NCBI RefSeq assembly: GCF_023343835.1
Contig: NC_064437.1
Location: 49,240,972 to 49,304,971, forward strand
DNA length: 64,000 bases
From: Lagopus muta
Lineage: Eukaryota; Chordata; Aves; Galliformes; Phasianidae
Reading direction: 5' to 3'
The translations under genes were made by a program, and so were the position numbers. Under the pieces are notes generated by a model, which searched no databases, was not told the origin of the DNA, and saw nothing but the letters and a program-made list of their open reading frames with translations. Shown here piece by piece: positions 48,001 through 61,355 of the stretch (positions are counted from its first letter, which is position 1; each line of letters starts with the position of its first letter).

Positions 48001-50969
48001 AAAGGTGTGAGGAGTAGGAGCAAATTTAGACATCAAATACTGACCATTTTCTGATTTCCAAACCAAAAAGTTCTATTCCTTTTGACAATCTTAGGTTAAA
48101 CTGTTACAGCTCGGATTCACAACCCATATTCCATTGAACTCTCTGGAGGAGAGAGCCATTGTCCTGCGCCCAGAACTCGAGCCAAACTAGGAGTGGGGCA
48201 TCGTTCATGGCATCACCCTTTTCTATAATGAAACACAGTAAACTACCTCAACACAGAACGTATGATTCACCTTCACTGACATACTTCTGTTGGAACAAGG
48301 GAAAAAAAGAGAGACAGTAGAGGTTAGATAGGGCATTTGATTTACCATCTTGAATTCCTGAATTCAAGAATGGGGTAGGGAGTGAGGATTTCCAAAAAGG
48401 AACAGAATTCTGTTATTTTTGGCCTTAGAAATTTTCACGAAGTAAACAACTTTCAGCTGAGTAAGCGTCAGGAGCTCAAATAGGACCCCCAGCTCCACAT
48501 TAGACTTTTCAAAATGTTCACATCTCAGGTTATTAAGCTTGGTCTTTGCCCCCTTGAGACCCGTGAAATGAATCAATGTCTACTAGTAACCACCATGGGA
48601 TTTTCTGTCTTCATGCCTCATTGAGACATCAAAAACTGACCAGTGAGGTGAGAGTTTCTCAGTCATGGATTGCACAATATTCTGAACACTAATGCTCTAT
48701 GTACAGAAATAATATCCTGAAGGCAGATCTCTTCACACTGTTGTTGATACGTTCTCTAGCCACTATTGCTCTTTAATATCCCTATCTATACTTAAAGGCC
48801 AACACTTTTAAATGTTGTCTTGCCTGAAAAATGTCATACAGAGGTAAGAAGCAGCATTTTGGCAGAAACTATGTGGAAATGCCAAAACTCTTGGCTGGTC
48901 TAGATAGTCTACGTATTGAATCATCTGAAAAAAAACAGTATTATACAGAAGAATAGATTACTGCCATTGGTGTAACTGTGGGAGAATTTGGTTGAAACTG
49001 AAGCCCCAAACCCTTATTTGGGTACTCCTTTGGGTATTCATTTCCTTGTGGAAAATATTTTTTAGCCCTAACAGCACTACAATTGGGCAGAAAAAGTCCA
49101 GTTAGTGTTGATATTTCCTTTGAAATCTAGTGATGAAGTTCTGTGAGCAATTTTTCTCTGTACCACTTTTCACTGAATCTGAAATGTACTCCACCAACCT
49201 GTGTTACCTTCCAATATTCATACCAACTTACTATATGTTCTGAAGAAGGCATTGAACTAGTGAATTAATGACTGAATCATGATTAATGGTGGTTGGAAAT
49301 AGACCAGATGTTAACTACGAATTTCTTCCTCCCCGTTAAGAGCTGCAAGTTTAGGAGCATGAGGTTTACTCCTTTTCATAAGCTTAGCAGAGCCAGGCAA
49401 CCTTTCAGAGAGGGGTGATAGATTATTCACGATTAAAACACTGGAATCTTTCTGTTAGCTTTAAGAACTATAGGAGAGTACTCCATATGCATTGGTTTTC
49501 CATGGCAGTTCTGCAGTGCTCTCTCATTAGTGTATACAGAACAGATATTTTCTTCAGGAAATATGCTGGCATGAATATCTGGCCCATTATAATCCCATAA
49601 GCTAAATCTAGAAGCCTTTGAGTGTTGTTAGCAGCCCATAATTTCAGTCTCACCCTTTATCACTTATTACTTCCTTCAGAACAGAGGCTTGATTTTGGAC
49701 TTATTTCAGAACAATCCTGTTCCCCTAGTGCAGGAAACATCTGCCAGCACCAGCAGAGTCTCAGGACACCCTTGAGCTAGACTTCTAGTTTATAGCCTTC
49801 TGCCACTTTAATCTTTGGCTCCACCATGAGTTGGTGCAAATATCCATCATCATGCTTTTGCAGCTACACAAACCACTCCATCTATTCCATGAAGCTGTTT
49901 GCCATACATTTCACAGGGATGCCAAGCACTGGGTCAATGTAACCAATCATACAGTTAGATTCACCAACCCAGCAAACAGTATGGCAACAGTTATTTAACA
50001 ATACTTGATAGCGCCTAATCTAAATCTGTGGGAAGGACAGCAGGAGAAACTTCTAAGCAAAATGAAGGCTGAAAAACTTGTTCATCTCTACCAGTGACCA
50101 GGGAACAAATAAACTTTAGAAAATATTGACTCCTTAGTGAAAATATGTGGTTAACTATAGGAAGCATGCGAGACGGAATCAGAGCTTTATTTGAGTTTGC
50201 CTATGGGTAGAACAGGTTTATGTCACTAAAACATCTGCAGAAGTGGAAAAATATGCATTTTTTAAAAACTGCTTGGTTGGTTATTTGTTCTAACATCTAG
50301 TGTTAGAACACCTTACAAAATGCTTAAGTTAATGTAAAGTGAAGACACGCAGACTAAAAGCACTGTGGCTTCTCAGACACGAGCACAAGCCTGGAAGAAG
50401 AAAGGACGTGGTCTTAAGCTGCTTAATGCAGACAGAAAAATGACTGTGGACCTCAGACAGGCTATGTAAAACATCCAATTTTCCTTCTGGGGAGTAAAGA
50501 GCAGACATAGCTACCAGTCCCAGAGAGGAAGAGAAATTGAAATTCAGCTTTCCCATCAGCTTTTCTTCTCTGTTCACCTAGCTGCTCCTCTACTAGCACA
50601 CTGGGTTGAAACTGCATCCTAAAGTGCTGAGCCCTACTGTGCAGTGAACAGGCAGTGCTCACACTGAACCTAGGCTGACAGCTCCATTAAGAGCCTACGA
50701 ATACCATAATGCTGTTTTTGTACAAGATACTTTATGGCTGAATGCCAAAGTCTACTGGTTTACTCTTCCTGTAGTGAGCATAAGAAAAGCTAATATTTCA
50801 TTCAACCATCAAAACTAAGAATTGATACTTTGATAAGTAGATGAGTGGCATTTTTCAAATTTGGGGTAGTGCCTATCAAGGCACTGACTCCATGATTGCT
50901 GGTGTTATCGGGAGTTGTAAATAATCAATCATTTTAAAGCTCCTAATCTTTGCCTGACAAGCACTATAT
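45019..50969. other. Long gene-free AT-rich stretch
   Basis: About 6 kb with no recognised gene, LINE tail or SINE. The segment at about 46790-47060 is repeat-free and rich in homeodomain-like cores (TTTAATTAACTGG at 47003-47015, 'ttaaattataatcatt'), so it is a candidate conserved non-coding block on composition alone. Frames of up to about 110 codons (45482-45814 plus) show no family resemblance. Confidence 0.45.
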
Positions 50970-51080
50970 ACAGTGTGTAAGATATTCATACTGCATTCAG
51001 TTCTGGACAGCTCAGCAACAGTAGTGAGAACAAATTGGAAGGAATTCAGAGAAGCACACCAAAATGATGAAGTAGCTAGA
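50970..51080 (+). mobile_element. Ancient CR1-like LINE relic
   Basis: 'catactgcattcagttctgg' and 'ggaaggaattcagagaagca' plus 'caccaaaatgatgaag' correspond in order to the CR1 sequence for Y-C-x-Q-F-W and L-E-x-V-Q-R-R-A-T-K-M ('tactgcattcagttctgggc', 'ggagagggtccagagaagggc', 'accaaaatgat'). The reading frame is broken. Similarity fades after about 51085, so only about 100 bases are firm. Confidence 0.55.
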
Positions 51081-54072
51081 GAGACTGACTTGTGTGCAAA
51101 TATCTCAAAATAATTCTGTGTTCCGTTTTGGCCAAAATGCAAGAGAAAAAGGATGATCAGCAGCATGGCAAAACTGACATCTCTAGGTGTCTGAAGGGGA
51201 AACATTGCAGGAGAAAAAAAATTATTTTGAGCTGTCTCAGGAAGTTCATTTAGATTCAATAGGGGGAATTAAGTATCTAAAAACTAAGGAGGATTATAAA
51301 GAAAGTCCAATTTTTCTGTTATGTCCTGGATCAGCTGGCAAAAATGTTTCCCCAAACAGAAGATGAGTGCTGAGTAAAACATTAAGGACTAATGAGAAAA
51401 ATAAGAAGAAATTAGGAGGAAAAAAAGGAAAAAAAAACCCCAATACATTTAGTCACAGTGTTTTCTGAATGTCTTGTTGAGTACTTAAGAGATCCTTCAG
51501 TGTTGGAAGAGGAGCAAATATCAAGAACTTGTAGGTAAGTGCTGAAAAAACCAAGAGCAATTCAGAAAAAAAACCTACATATCATTTCACAGCCACTGAC
51601 ATAGAGGGAGAAAGCAAAGATTGGCCAGAGCTGGTACACATACTCTTTAGGCATCGTGATTTCAGGTGAAACTGTGCTATGCCTGAACCAAAGACCCAAG
51701 CACTATTGGACAGACAAATCTAAATCTCAATCATCCAGCTCTGGCTCATGTCTAGGTTAAGGTGACTGTCCTGTACCTATCAAAGAGAAGTAGTATGTCC
51801 AAGATAGAGACTTCTGTGTTCGGTCAATCCGTCTTTCCTGCAAATGACAGAAACATGCAGTGCAGCTGTCAAAGCCCTCCGTTTACGGCATAGGAGTAAT
51901 GGGGAAGCACTTCTCTTTGGCAAACTTGCTATCTGGAAACATGTGTGCAGAGGAACACCCACCAAGGGTCTGTGCTGTATCCCAGGAGGGAGGGCTTTTC
52001 AACAGGACAGCAAGTTCCTCTGGAAGGGGATGAGTGGAAATAATGTACAAACAAGAGATCAAACAGGCCTCTTCTCTTGTGTACCGCCCAGAAGGCAAAG
52101 TTTCAGACACTCCACCCCTGGAGCAGGTCTGGGATACCCATAACCTCTGCTCAGTCACCATTTGTGAGGAAGCTGCATGTTTTGAGGAGACTGTCCAAGA
52201 CAGAATATAACTTTCTGGGCAGTGGCTGTATTTCTCATCACTGCTGCTGGCAGTTAAGTACTCAATGAACCTGTGCTGTGTGTATGGAGGCTGTCTAACA
52301 TTTTCAAGTGGTCCTTTCTCTTTTTAGAGTGGCATAGAAAGCTCAGCATAGTAGGAGAAAGCCTTTCACACTTCCCTCCCAGGGACAGAGACTACTGTAT
52401 TGCTATTTCTATATACAAATCTGTTTTTTCCTTATACTAAAGAGGGCTGTTAGTAACTCAGCTGCCTTCTCTGCCCTTTCACATACCAGACCATGACAAT
52501 CTTGACAGTTACCTCCCAAATGCTCCTTGACACATCCTCGAAAGCAGTGCTATGATCTTTTGCCACTGTAAGCACCACCGTGATCAGCAACTATTGCTGA
52601 TGAAAGCAGTCCATGGCCCACACACATTCCTCTTCGGTGACAGTCAGGTCTACTGAGCCAGGCACTGTACTAAGGAGACTTAAACTTGACCCTGTCACAA
52701 TCAGGCTCTTTTCACACTCCCAACACCAAAATGTAGAGAAAGAAGCACTTTGAACCGTAATAGAAAGAAACCTCTTGTACAGACATTTCATCTAGATTAA
52801 CTCTTCTCATTCACATAGCTAATGAAGTTACTTGATGTAATGGTTGGGAGTACTCACTGGATCCACATCAACATACAGAATATTTATATTTAAGTGCCAT
52901 ACCACCTTTCCCTGGTTGGTGACATGGTTAATAACCACTTTTTCATTAGCTTCTAAGATTAAGTAAGAAAGAGCTCATCACCATGAATTCTCCTCCTCTT
53001 GGGACCACTTGCAATTAGGAGCACAAAAGCCAAAGTATTTAGTGAGCAGACTCTTTCTGTTGAATACAACACAATAGGATTTTATGTGTTTCTTGGCCAT
53101 CAGATATTTTTTGTACACTCAAGTTAAAGAGAAAACAATAAGAGGAAAGAGAGCCTGGCTTGTGATTTCTTCCTATTAGAAGCAAACCACCAGTAGGCAA
53201 AGCTGACCGAGATACAGACAGTCATATAATTAACTGAGCAGTACAGAAAATACATTGATCTTCATACTGTTTTCTACAGAAATACTCCTACCTTTCTTTG
53301 CTTATATAACCAGCCCAGAAACTTTTGAAAATTCAGTCTGGGGGCTCATTTCCTTCAGGCAGCAACTGCATACTCAACAGCAGCATTTCCCAGTGCCTTG
53401 CAGCAGAGTAGACCCTGAACCTGAGCACATGGAACCAAACAGTGCTGATTATCTGCTACAGTTGAAGCAGGATCAAAGCTTCTGAGATCCAAATCCAACA
53501 GGATTTTGCCCATAGCACCATCTGTGTTGGCTAGAACACATATCCTATCACCAACCACACATCACTTTGTATCTTGATCCAACAGCATATCAAAGGGACA
53601 TTCCTGCTAGATGAATAGTCCTAGATGATTATAGTAGGACTACTTACATGTGTAATATTAAGAGCAGAGCCTAATTTTTTGTTAGTAGAAAACCTAATGC
53701 CTTTCCAGTTCATTAACAATGTTGGTTAATTTTTATATGTGATAGCACTTAAATAGACTGACAGCGATTTGCATTAACAAGCAGACCAAAACCATATCTT
53801 TCTTAAGTTGGGATCGAGACTAACTTTTGCAGTAGGGTTGAAAACTTGACTTTTAACTGAGGTTAGTTAATAGTCTGTCTTCACTCACAATGTGCACAGC
53901 AACCCACAAGAGCACTCCAGTCCCCCTGGCAGCCAGGCTTTGAGAGTCTTCTATTCCTGTCTAGTGACATCTTACCTAGGGATGGTGATGGCTAACCTTC
54001 ATACCTTGTGTGACCGGTATCCCTTGTGGCAATTGCAACTCTGCATTCAGGGTTACTTACACCAGGAAACTC
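51081..54072. other. No gene recognised
   Basis: Unique DNA. An A-rich patch lies at about 51418-51440. Short frames on both strands (51780-52268) overlap and are unconvincing. Confidence 0.5.
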
Positions 54073-54090
54073 TTTTTTTTTTTTTTTTTT
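54073..54090. repeat. Poly-T tract (18 T)
   Basis: A homopolymer between AAACTC and GCC, with no adjoining element recognised. Confidence 0.95.
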
Positions 54091-55079
54091 GCCTTAACAC
54101 TGGCCAGCATAAATGTTCACACATCTTGATCAAAACAGTCTTGCCTCCTACATATCTTAAAATGCAGATCAATTATATAAATATTTCATTTGCCAAAACC
54201 TCATACATTCTCTTTAAAGGCCAGTGAGAAGCACTGATTCACACACAAATGGTCCTGACCTCAGGGAAAGTCAGACCTAGTTCAGAACATTTTTACTCAC
54301 TGATCTTATTATCAACTGCCTTAATTAGAAGAAATCACCAACACACCCATACTGCAATTATACCCTGGCTTCACCTGATTGTGACAGACAAAAATGTAGG
54401 CAGTAGGAATCTCTAAATCCACTGAACCATATAACGTTAATTTTGGCCCCCTGTATTAAGGTATTAAGGTCTTTTAAACTCTGCAGTGAGCTTTAAAACA
54501 ATCATGTTTCCTTGGGTCTGCCAGAAGCAAACGTAAATACAGGAGTTCAAAAGAAGAATCCAGTTTTCACAGCTGCATCTTAGCTAAATTAAAAAAAGAA
54601 GAAAAGAAAGAAAGATAAACTGACCTAAAAGCTTTTGTAAAAACAGACTAGGGCAGACAAAAGTAATTGTTCTAAAGCTGTTCTGGATGTTTTAGGAACT
54701 CTATCATTTCCAGATTGGAAAATACTTTTTTTTCCCCCCTAAGAAAGCATCATGTCGAAGTCATATAGGACTTAGAAACATCTTGGTTAAAACAAGTATT
54801 GGGGTTTCAAGATGCAATAAAATATAGCACAGTTAGGAAAACATGCCATTTTAACTATAGTGTATGACTAATTGATTTTTGAGCATTGCCTAATTGTGTG
54901 ACACTGGTTAACCAAACAACAATGCATTTTTTCACAGGCTCCAATATTAGCTCAGACCATTCTGTGACCTCCCCCCGTTGAGAGACACATCGTATTTTTG
55001 ACCATAAATCTAACAAGGGTAGGGACTGGAAGAGAGATTTCTGCTTTGTTTTTGCATTTTTACTGAGGTTAAAAAATTC
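54091..55079. other. No gene recognised; one A/G-rich patch
   Basis: An A-rich purine patch (AAAAAAAGAAGAAAAGAAAGAAAG) lies at about 54590-54614. The remainder is unique AT-rich sequence. Confidence 0.55.
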
Positions 55080-55345
55080 TAGCTGTTGTCGTTTATATAG
55101 GGAGTAATATATTTTAGTGAGAGCTATGGCTCAGAGAAGCACGAATACCAAAGCTGTGCTGCTGAGCTTTGTGTTTATTTAGACACAGCAATGGGTTGGA
55201 TTTGTGAGTAAAGTCATGCTTAAGTCACGGTTAAATTAATCTTTGATGGATTCACTGAATTGGTTCCTCAAATTCATTTGAGGAACTGGTACAAAACACA
55301 ACATTATATTAAAGAAGATTTTTAACATAAAAATTTTCATTTTCT
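55080..55345. other. Candidate conserved non-coding element with hairpin
   Basis: A repeat-free block of evenly mixed sequence with an AAATTAAT homeodomain-like core, a CTTTGATG (TCF/LEF-like) site at 55241-55248 and the perfect hairpin at 55263-55286. Frames are short. I infer regulatory potential from composition and motif clustering only. Confidence 0.25.
55263..55286. repeat. Perfect inverted repeat (11-bp arms, 2-nt loop)
   Basis: GTTCCTCAAAT (55263-55273), TC, then ATTTGAGGAAC (55276-55286): exact reverse complements. It is too short for a typical pre-miRNA. A dimeric DNA-binding site or a chance palindrome are both possible. Confidence 0.95.
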
Positions 55346-56278
55346 CTGCTGAGCAAACCAACTTAGGGAAAAAAAAATTCCACTTAAAAATTTTTATTTG
55401 TGATGTGTAAAACCCTGTCCATATTTTTATATTAATTGATTTTTGAGAAAGATTAAATTTTTACAGGAATGTTATCTAAAATACAGGTTTTAATTTTCAA
55501 AACTGCTACTGATTTCTTATAGTAGCTAAACTATTTTGAAGAAAAATCAAGAGAACAAAGTAAAAGAAAACGTATTTTTTAAACAAGAGTATTTCTTTAC
55601 AACTTTCAGAAAATAAAAAATAATCGTGAGTACTTCAATGCAATTTAGAAACACACAGTTTCTATTTCATCAGTCAGCTAAGAAGCTGAGGTTCCTATTT
55701 TCAAGAGCAAGATGCTGACAGATTTTAAAGTATCTAAGTATCTTTTCCTTGGGAATGCATGCCAGGGAACTAACATGCCAAATATTGGAAGAGTTTTACC
55801 TTCTGCTCCATGGCTACTTGTTGACATTCCATTGAGGACAGACAGGCAAGTCACCGCTTGCAAATAGAGTACAAACTGGGATTTTGATATATCTTTTGGC
55901 AGCTATCTTTTAGCAAAATGCATATCTTGTAACACGTTTCTCAATCTGAACTTGACTATGTTCTTTGATTTACTTGATATTGAGCATTTTCTTGTAACAG
56001 TCAGGTATCTGGGGATTATAACAGTGCTGCTGGTATGGGGACAGCTTTGGTGGAAGAAAAGGCTTTCTCATTTAGGGAAACACTGCTGTTGTTGGTTTGT
56101 TTACAAGTTCCTGTGCAAAAATGGCATTCACATAGTGGCCATGTCACTGCACTTAACTTCTTGGATTTGTTTTTGCTTGCTGATTAGGAGTCTGAGGAAG
56201 TTACAGGAGTAACTGATGAGCTGATTTCCTACTTCGCAAACTGATGGACAAATAAAAGCCATCCACATGACTGGCAGT
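55346..56278. other. No gene recognised
   Basis: Very AT-rich at 55360-55640, then unique sequence with a hydrophobic chance frame at 55952-56212 that resembles no family. Confidence 0.5.
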
Positions 56279-56363
56279 GAAAGGAAAAAAAGAAAAAATC
56301 CTTAAAAAAAGAAAAATGTAAAAAATGAAAAAATGGAAGAAAGAAAAAAAAAAATTAAAAAAG
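56279..56363. repeat. A-rich low-complexity tract
   Basis: Runs of A broken by single G, T or C residues over about 85 bases, read as a lysine/phenylalanine-rich artefact on either strand. No element body attached. Confidence 0.92.
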
Positions 56364-57934
56364 GCAGGGACCAATGTGTTGATTGTGGATTGAGTATGGC
56401 CTATGGCCATGACACTAACACAACTGTATGCATTTAACCAAATGAATTTTCTGAAGGGAATAGTCCAAAACACTGAAGCAAAATGAAATTCAAAACTGCC
56501 CATATTTTATATTTGATTGCTTTGCCATGTGTTCTGCTTTGTTCTCTGTGTGGGTGTGTGTGCGCGTGGATCCTCACTATTTACGATGAAACTGGACTGT
56601 GAAGATGAAGGGTGCGTTCTTGAAATGGTTTGTGGGAAACTGGCTCCCTGTCACGTTACTGAAAGCTACCTGGCCACATCCCAGGTCCTGACTTGGAAAC
56701 ATGCCTTAAGGAGTCTTCCTGGCTTTTCCCCAATGATTTCCCTCAGTGGTAATGAAGAAGAAAAAGGAAGAGCGATTGCTGAACATAAGGTGAGCTCTGC
56801 CCATCAGCATTGGCTGCAGCACTAACAGCACGAACTTCAGCAGAATGCAGTGTAATGATCAGATCCAACAGGGAAAAGACCATAAAACTCCACTGCAAAC
56901 ACTTGTATAAATAGGACTTTTTCTGATGAAATTGAAACCATATTTTGACTTGCCATTAGAAAAACAAATCTGAAGAGATAGTTATATATTGGATAACCTT
57001 AGAGCTTTTCAGAGCCAAGAAATCAGCTGCTGGCTTGAAGAATTAGATGGCAATGTGAAACATGCTGACCCACACTGATTCTCTGAGCTGTATGTGACTC
57101 AACAGTGCTCATTTTGCAATATTCATCAGAAGCATTAAGACCTTCTTGGGACCAGCAGGTTGAAAAAAGGATCCTTTTGCCTCAATGCATGTTTTTTATC
57201 AAACAAAAGAATAATTCCCAGGAACCATCAGCAACATAAGGCAAATAATATGTGGCTTCTGATATTGCCAGGCACACCATTAGCAGACAGACCCGTGCCC
57301 TGTCGACTATGTATTTCATATAAACCAGGAACATGCTTCAGTGGTGTCAGCTATGTGCTTCTCTCCAGGGATGCAATTTTTGCCTGCAGTTTGCTGGTTA
57401 ACAAAAAAGTAAATCTAATCACAATGCAAATGATACACATAGAAGGGTGATATGCTGGAGCACCCGTCCCTCACCAGAACACATTGGTTTTATCACTTTC
57501 GTCTACAGATACCAAATTCCAGAGCCTAGAGCTGAGGCACCCCCAAATAAGCTTTCCTTAGTCAAGCAGAATTTATGAAATGCAGAAGTGACCTCCTGCT
57601 GGGAGAGTGGACACCCAACTCTCATTTCTGCCTGTTGTGATTTGCACCCAATGTTTCTCCTGAGTCTGTCAGTGCAAACACCTTTGCTAAGAACCATGAA
57701 GTATGAGAATGCTGTCTTAGCATCACATTAAATACACATACTGGACATCTTAAACACTCAGCTCAAAAGGGAGTATGTAAGATGTGTCACATTATCCAAA
57801 CATTATCCACACCTCTCTGATGAGGTGTGACCGCCTGCAAGTGGAACAAATACAAGGTCTCCAGGATTGCTGTGTTTCTGTATTTCAGTAGCACCTAAAG
57901 GCCCTGAATGAGATCCAGGTCTCTGCTGGAAAAG
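56364..57934. other. No gene recognised
   Basis: A plus-strand frame with its first ATG at 56586 runs to 56825 and carries a consensus-like splice donor (AAG|GTGAGC) at 56787-56795, but I see no acceptor or family match. A short GT-rich patch lies at 56550-56570. Confidence 0.45.
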
Positions 57935-58108
57935 TTTACCACTGTAGGGAAGGGAAAACTGCAAAGGAATATGGGAAATAGATAAGTGACTTCCTAAAAG
58001 TTACAGAGCACCTAAAAGTTATAGAGCTTCCTAAAAGTTACAGAGATGGAAATAAAAAGAAAACCAAGACCTGAGGAGTCCAATCCCAGCACCCTGGTGA
58101 CTGGCTGA
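57935..58108 (-). mobile_element. MIR-like SINE relic with internal triplication
   Basis: Reverse-complement MIR order on the plus strand: 'accactgtagggaaggg' and 'aaaactgcaaagg' (ccattttacagatgggg, aaactgaggcac), 'gataagtgacttcctaaaag' (gttaagtgacttgcccaagg), 'ttacagag' (tcacacag), then after the duplicated part 'acctgaggagtccaatcccag' and 'caccctggtgactgg' (cctgagtcccagtccagtgccctaaccactgg). An internal 19-bp unit is present three times (next entry), lengthening this copy. Confidence 0.6.
57990..58045. repeat. Three-copy ~19-bp tandem repeat
   Basis: CTTCCTAAAAGTTACAGAG (57990-58008), CACCTAAAAGTTATAGAG (58009-58026) and CTTCCTAAAAGTTACAGAG (58027-58045). Units 1 and 3 are identical; unit 2 is one base shorter with a few substitutions. 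Confidence 0.95.
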
Positions 58109-61100
58109 CATAAGCAGTTTGCCGACACTCAGAATGTGTGCTTTTGTCACTGCTGTACCTTCATCACAGTCCAACCTCTTTGCTCTCAGAAGAGCTTATC
58201 ATTAGCTGAGTCCAAGAACTCCAATGCAATGAGAAATGCTTGGTTCAGTGATCTGTAACAATCTGTTAGGTAATCAAATGTCCTTGTAACTGTGACTTGT
58301 GTACCTATGAGTTCAGACTTAAATCTGTGCTTTCTGTAGGTCACTTCCACCAAGATCTAAAACTTCTATCCAAGTCAGATCCTATAAAGGATTAGGAGAA
58401 CCTAAGACTGTGAATGCTTGGGCTGTGAGACTGGTCACATTCCAGGAAGCCTGACAGCAGTCCTGGGATGAGACAAGGTTCATCTCCACAGCTGATCCTT
58501 CCCTTGTTGCCTAGATGTAAATTCTTGCCAGTCCTCTCAAGGACTTGATTTGCTGGAGGGAGGATGATGTTTACAGATACAGTCCAGTACACAGTGTCCA
58601 GTGGAGGACAGTGCTGGCAATAGTGATATTCCCTTTGTGCTGTTCTCTTTCAGCATTTATACACAAATGGAGCAGTTGCCAAAAGGGGATTTCCAGAGTC
58701 TCCTGTTTCTGGCCAGTATGTTTATTTATCCATCTCCTCTGAATATGTGTGGTTGAGAAAAGAATTTGGAGTTAGTTTTCTAATGAGTTACAGCCAAAAT
58801 CATTGACAAGAAAGCAAAACCACTGGCAAGCCTCAGTTTTAATAATTTGATCACCAGGAGCCCTGGGGCAGTGCATTTCTGAAACACCTTCTGAAACACC
58901 TTGGCTTCCATCACATCAGATATACTCTGCCCCTCCTGAGCAGTCTCAAATGATTTTCCTTCCTACAAATGCAGGGAAACAGGTCTGCAGCCTGGAATCA
59001 CACTGAGGAACATCAGCTGAACCAGGCAACATGCAGGCCAGCTTAGCATCACTTCCCCACCAGCTTTTCAGCCTTTGAAAATCTTCTGAAGCTTGGAAAG
59101 CCTGCATGGGATGTGATGAGTGTGTGATGCAGTCTTGTGGGCAGCCATTAATTCAGACAGCAGAAAATCTAGTTGCTTATCATTAGGGCACAGAGCTGCT
59201 GTTCCTAATCCTTCTGTATATCAGATTCACAGGTTACACAGTGGGTAGAAATGTAACAGTGGCTACATCCACATTCCAAGAATGCTCATTGAAACCTACA
59301 GATCGTGCCCTTCCCACAGCTTAGTGTGGTACAGTTCCCTGCATCTGCCTCTGTCAGCCAAAAGTAAGAGCCATCAAATGCTGTTAATAGACTGCAAAGG
59401 TCGATACACTTAAACATAGAAGGCAACCTTGGCCTTGCGGGTATTGTCTTGGCCTAGCAATGGAAGGATTGTCTCCTTTCATGAGTCAAATTGTTTAAGT
59501 GCTTCTTTGAGATTCTTGTGGCTATGAACCAAGCAGGCTTTAAGCCCTCTGTGATGCTGGAAAGTATTCTTCCCTCCTATATCTTCAGCTGACAGGATCC
59601 AAAAATAGTGGCTTCCAAGGCACACAGCAAAAAAATCTTTTGACAAAAAGGGTTGGAGCACTTAAAGCTATAAATGATTCAAAAGCAGCCATTCATGGCT
59701 TCCTGATTCTCCTTTGGTCTATTTTTTAAAATAAAATCAGATTCTGAGTTCTCAGGGGTGTTTAAGACATGCAAGGAACCTACAACTTCTCTTCATTGCT
59801 ATTTATTATTTAAATAAAAATAAAATCATCAATCAATCAAAATTGCCCATCCAGTCACAAGATTTGATCCGGAAAGCCTCATCTCTCCATGTGGTCTCTT
59901 AAACCTCAGCAAGCTACCAGTTTAAAGCTGACTGCTTCCAATACCACAGCAATCAATCCCTCCTGCATTTAACCGTGGTTATTTTGTAACAAACCATGAC
60001 ATGAGCGCATTCCTGCCTTATATAATAATTGACTTCTCCATATCTCAGATGAGGTTTCATCTTCCCAGCCTGACCCTGTCTGACAAATGCACTGGTTCTA
60101 CTTAAAACAGCAGGTCCAGGGTAGCTAACGCAAAGCACTGCAATTAAGTGGGAGCCGCCTGATTAAAATGTTGTCCTTAATTATGTGTGTTGACAAGAAA
60201 ACCCATTTTTATAGATTCTCCTTGTGACAGGGCCCAGACTGCCTTGCCAAAACCCTAATGCTAGACAGCAGGAAACTTGGCCCAGAACCAAAAACTCAGC
60301 AGACACTTCCTTTAGACAGCACTTGGTGCAGAAAGCAATCTGTCCTTCTCCATGTATATTTTAGGCAGACAGGCTGAAAGTCAACACACTCTTGAATAAA
60401 TCCAGGGACTGGTGTAGGAACTCATGTTATCTTCAGACAAGCCTAACCCCTAGGTCAGCAGGAGTCTAGAGTACAGGGTCAGAGTGGGACTAATGCTTGT
60501 AAATATGGACCCCATTAAACTTACAGCATTGTTTACATTAATCTGCTTCATTCATGAAATGACAATGCTGCCAAACTTTCCTTTTTTTTCTTTTTTCTTT
60601 ATAGGAGAGATGGGCAAGGCAACTTGGGCAAAGGGCCAAAGGCCCCTGAGGCACAAATTAGTTTTGATAGATTAGAAACAAGATGAATCTCCACGGGATG
60701 GTATTAAATAATCTTTTATTATGTGCAAAGCAGCCTTTTAACTTCCCAGGAGACATCCCTATCTCTCCATGCTAGTCCAAGCAAAAAGCTTTCAGCATTA
60801 ATAACACCTGGAGATCCCCGCTGGTGTGACAGCTCAAGCAGAACAGCGTGGCAAGGGCTGTCTGACCTCCCAAAGTAGCCCATTTGGGTCAAATGTTGTT
60901 GTGCTCTGGACAAAATCACCTTTGTCCAAAACTAGCAGGAGCTATCAATGCTGGGCACATAACAACTTTATATCCATAATTTCTCATAACTCATGATGCA
61001 TTTGTCAACATACTAGTTTCTTTGTCTGAAATATTTCCCACACCAAGATCTCTCAGTATTTCCTAACAAATTAATAGTACTTAATTGCTGCAAGTTTGGC

Positions 61101-61355
61101 TGTCTCAACACCAAGATGTTTGCTGGTCTGGCTGCTATGCGAAAGGAAAATGCCAATTAAATAGCCAAAAGCTGGCAAAGCAACATTTGATCTGGGTTTA
61201 GAAGACCAGCTGGCTTGCAGTCCAGGTAGTGTCCACAGCCCCCACTATGGGACAGCTTTCCTCCAGCTGAGCCAATGATTTGCCCTCATGGACTGGGGAG
61301 AAACATGCAGTCTGTCATCCTGAGATTAAAGTCTGCTCAGAGCCCTTTGCTGCAG
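58109..61355. other. No gene recognised
   Basis: Unique DNA. A direct duplication CTGAAACACCTT occurs twice near 58880-58905. The segment at 60130-60240 has a conserved-looking mix ('gcctgattaaaatgttgtcc'), but nothing further can be said. Confidence 0.5.

Noticed and set aside
56517..56825. Exon-like frame with a good splice donor (AAG|GTGAGC at 56787-56795)
   Set aside because: The apparent leader starts at a TTG, not an ATG. There is no clear acceptor and no family match, and donor-like strings are frequent by chance.
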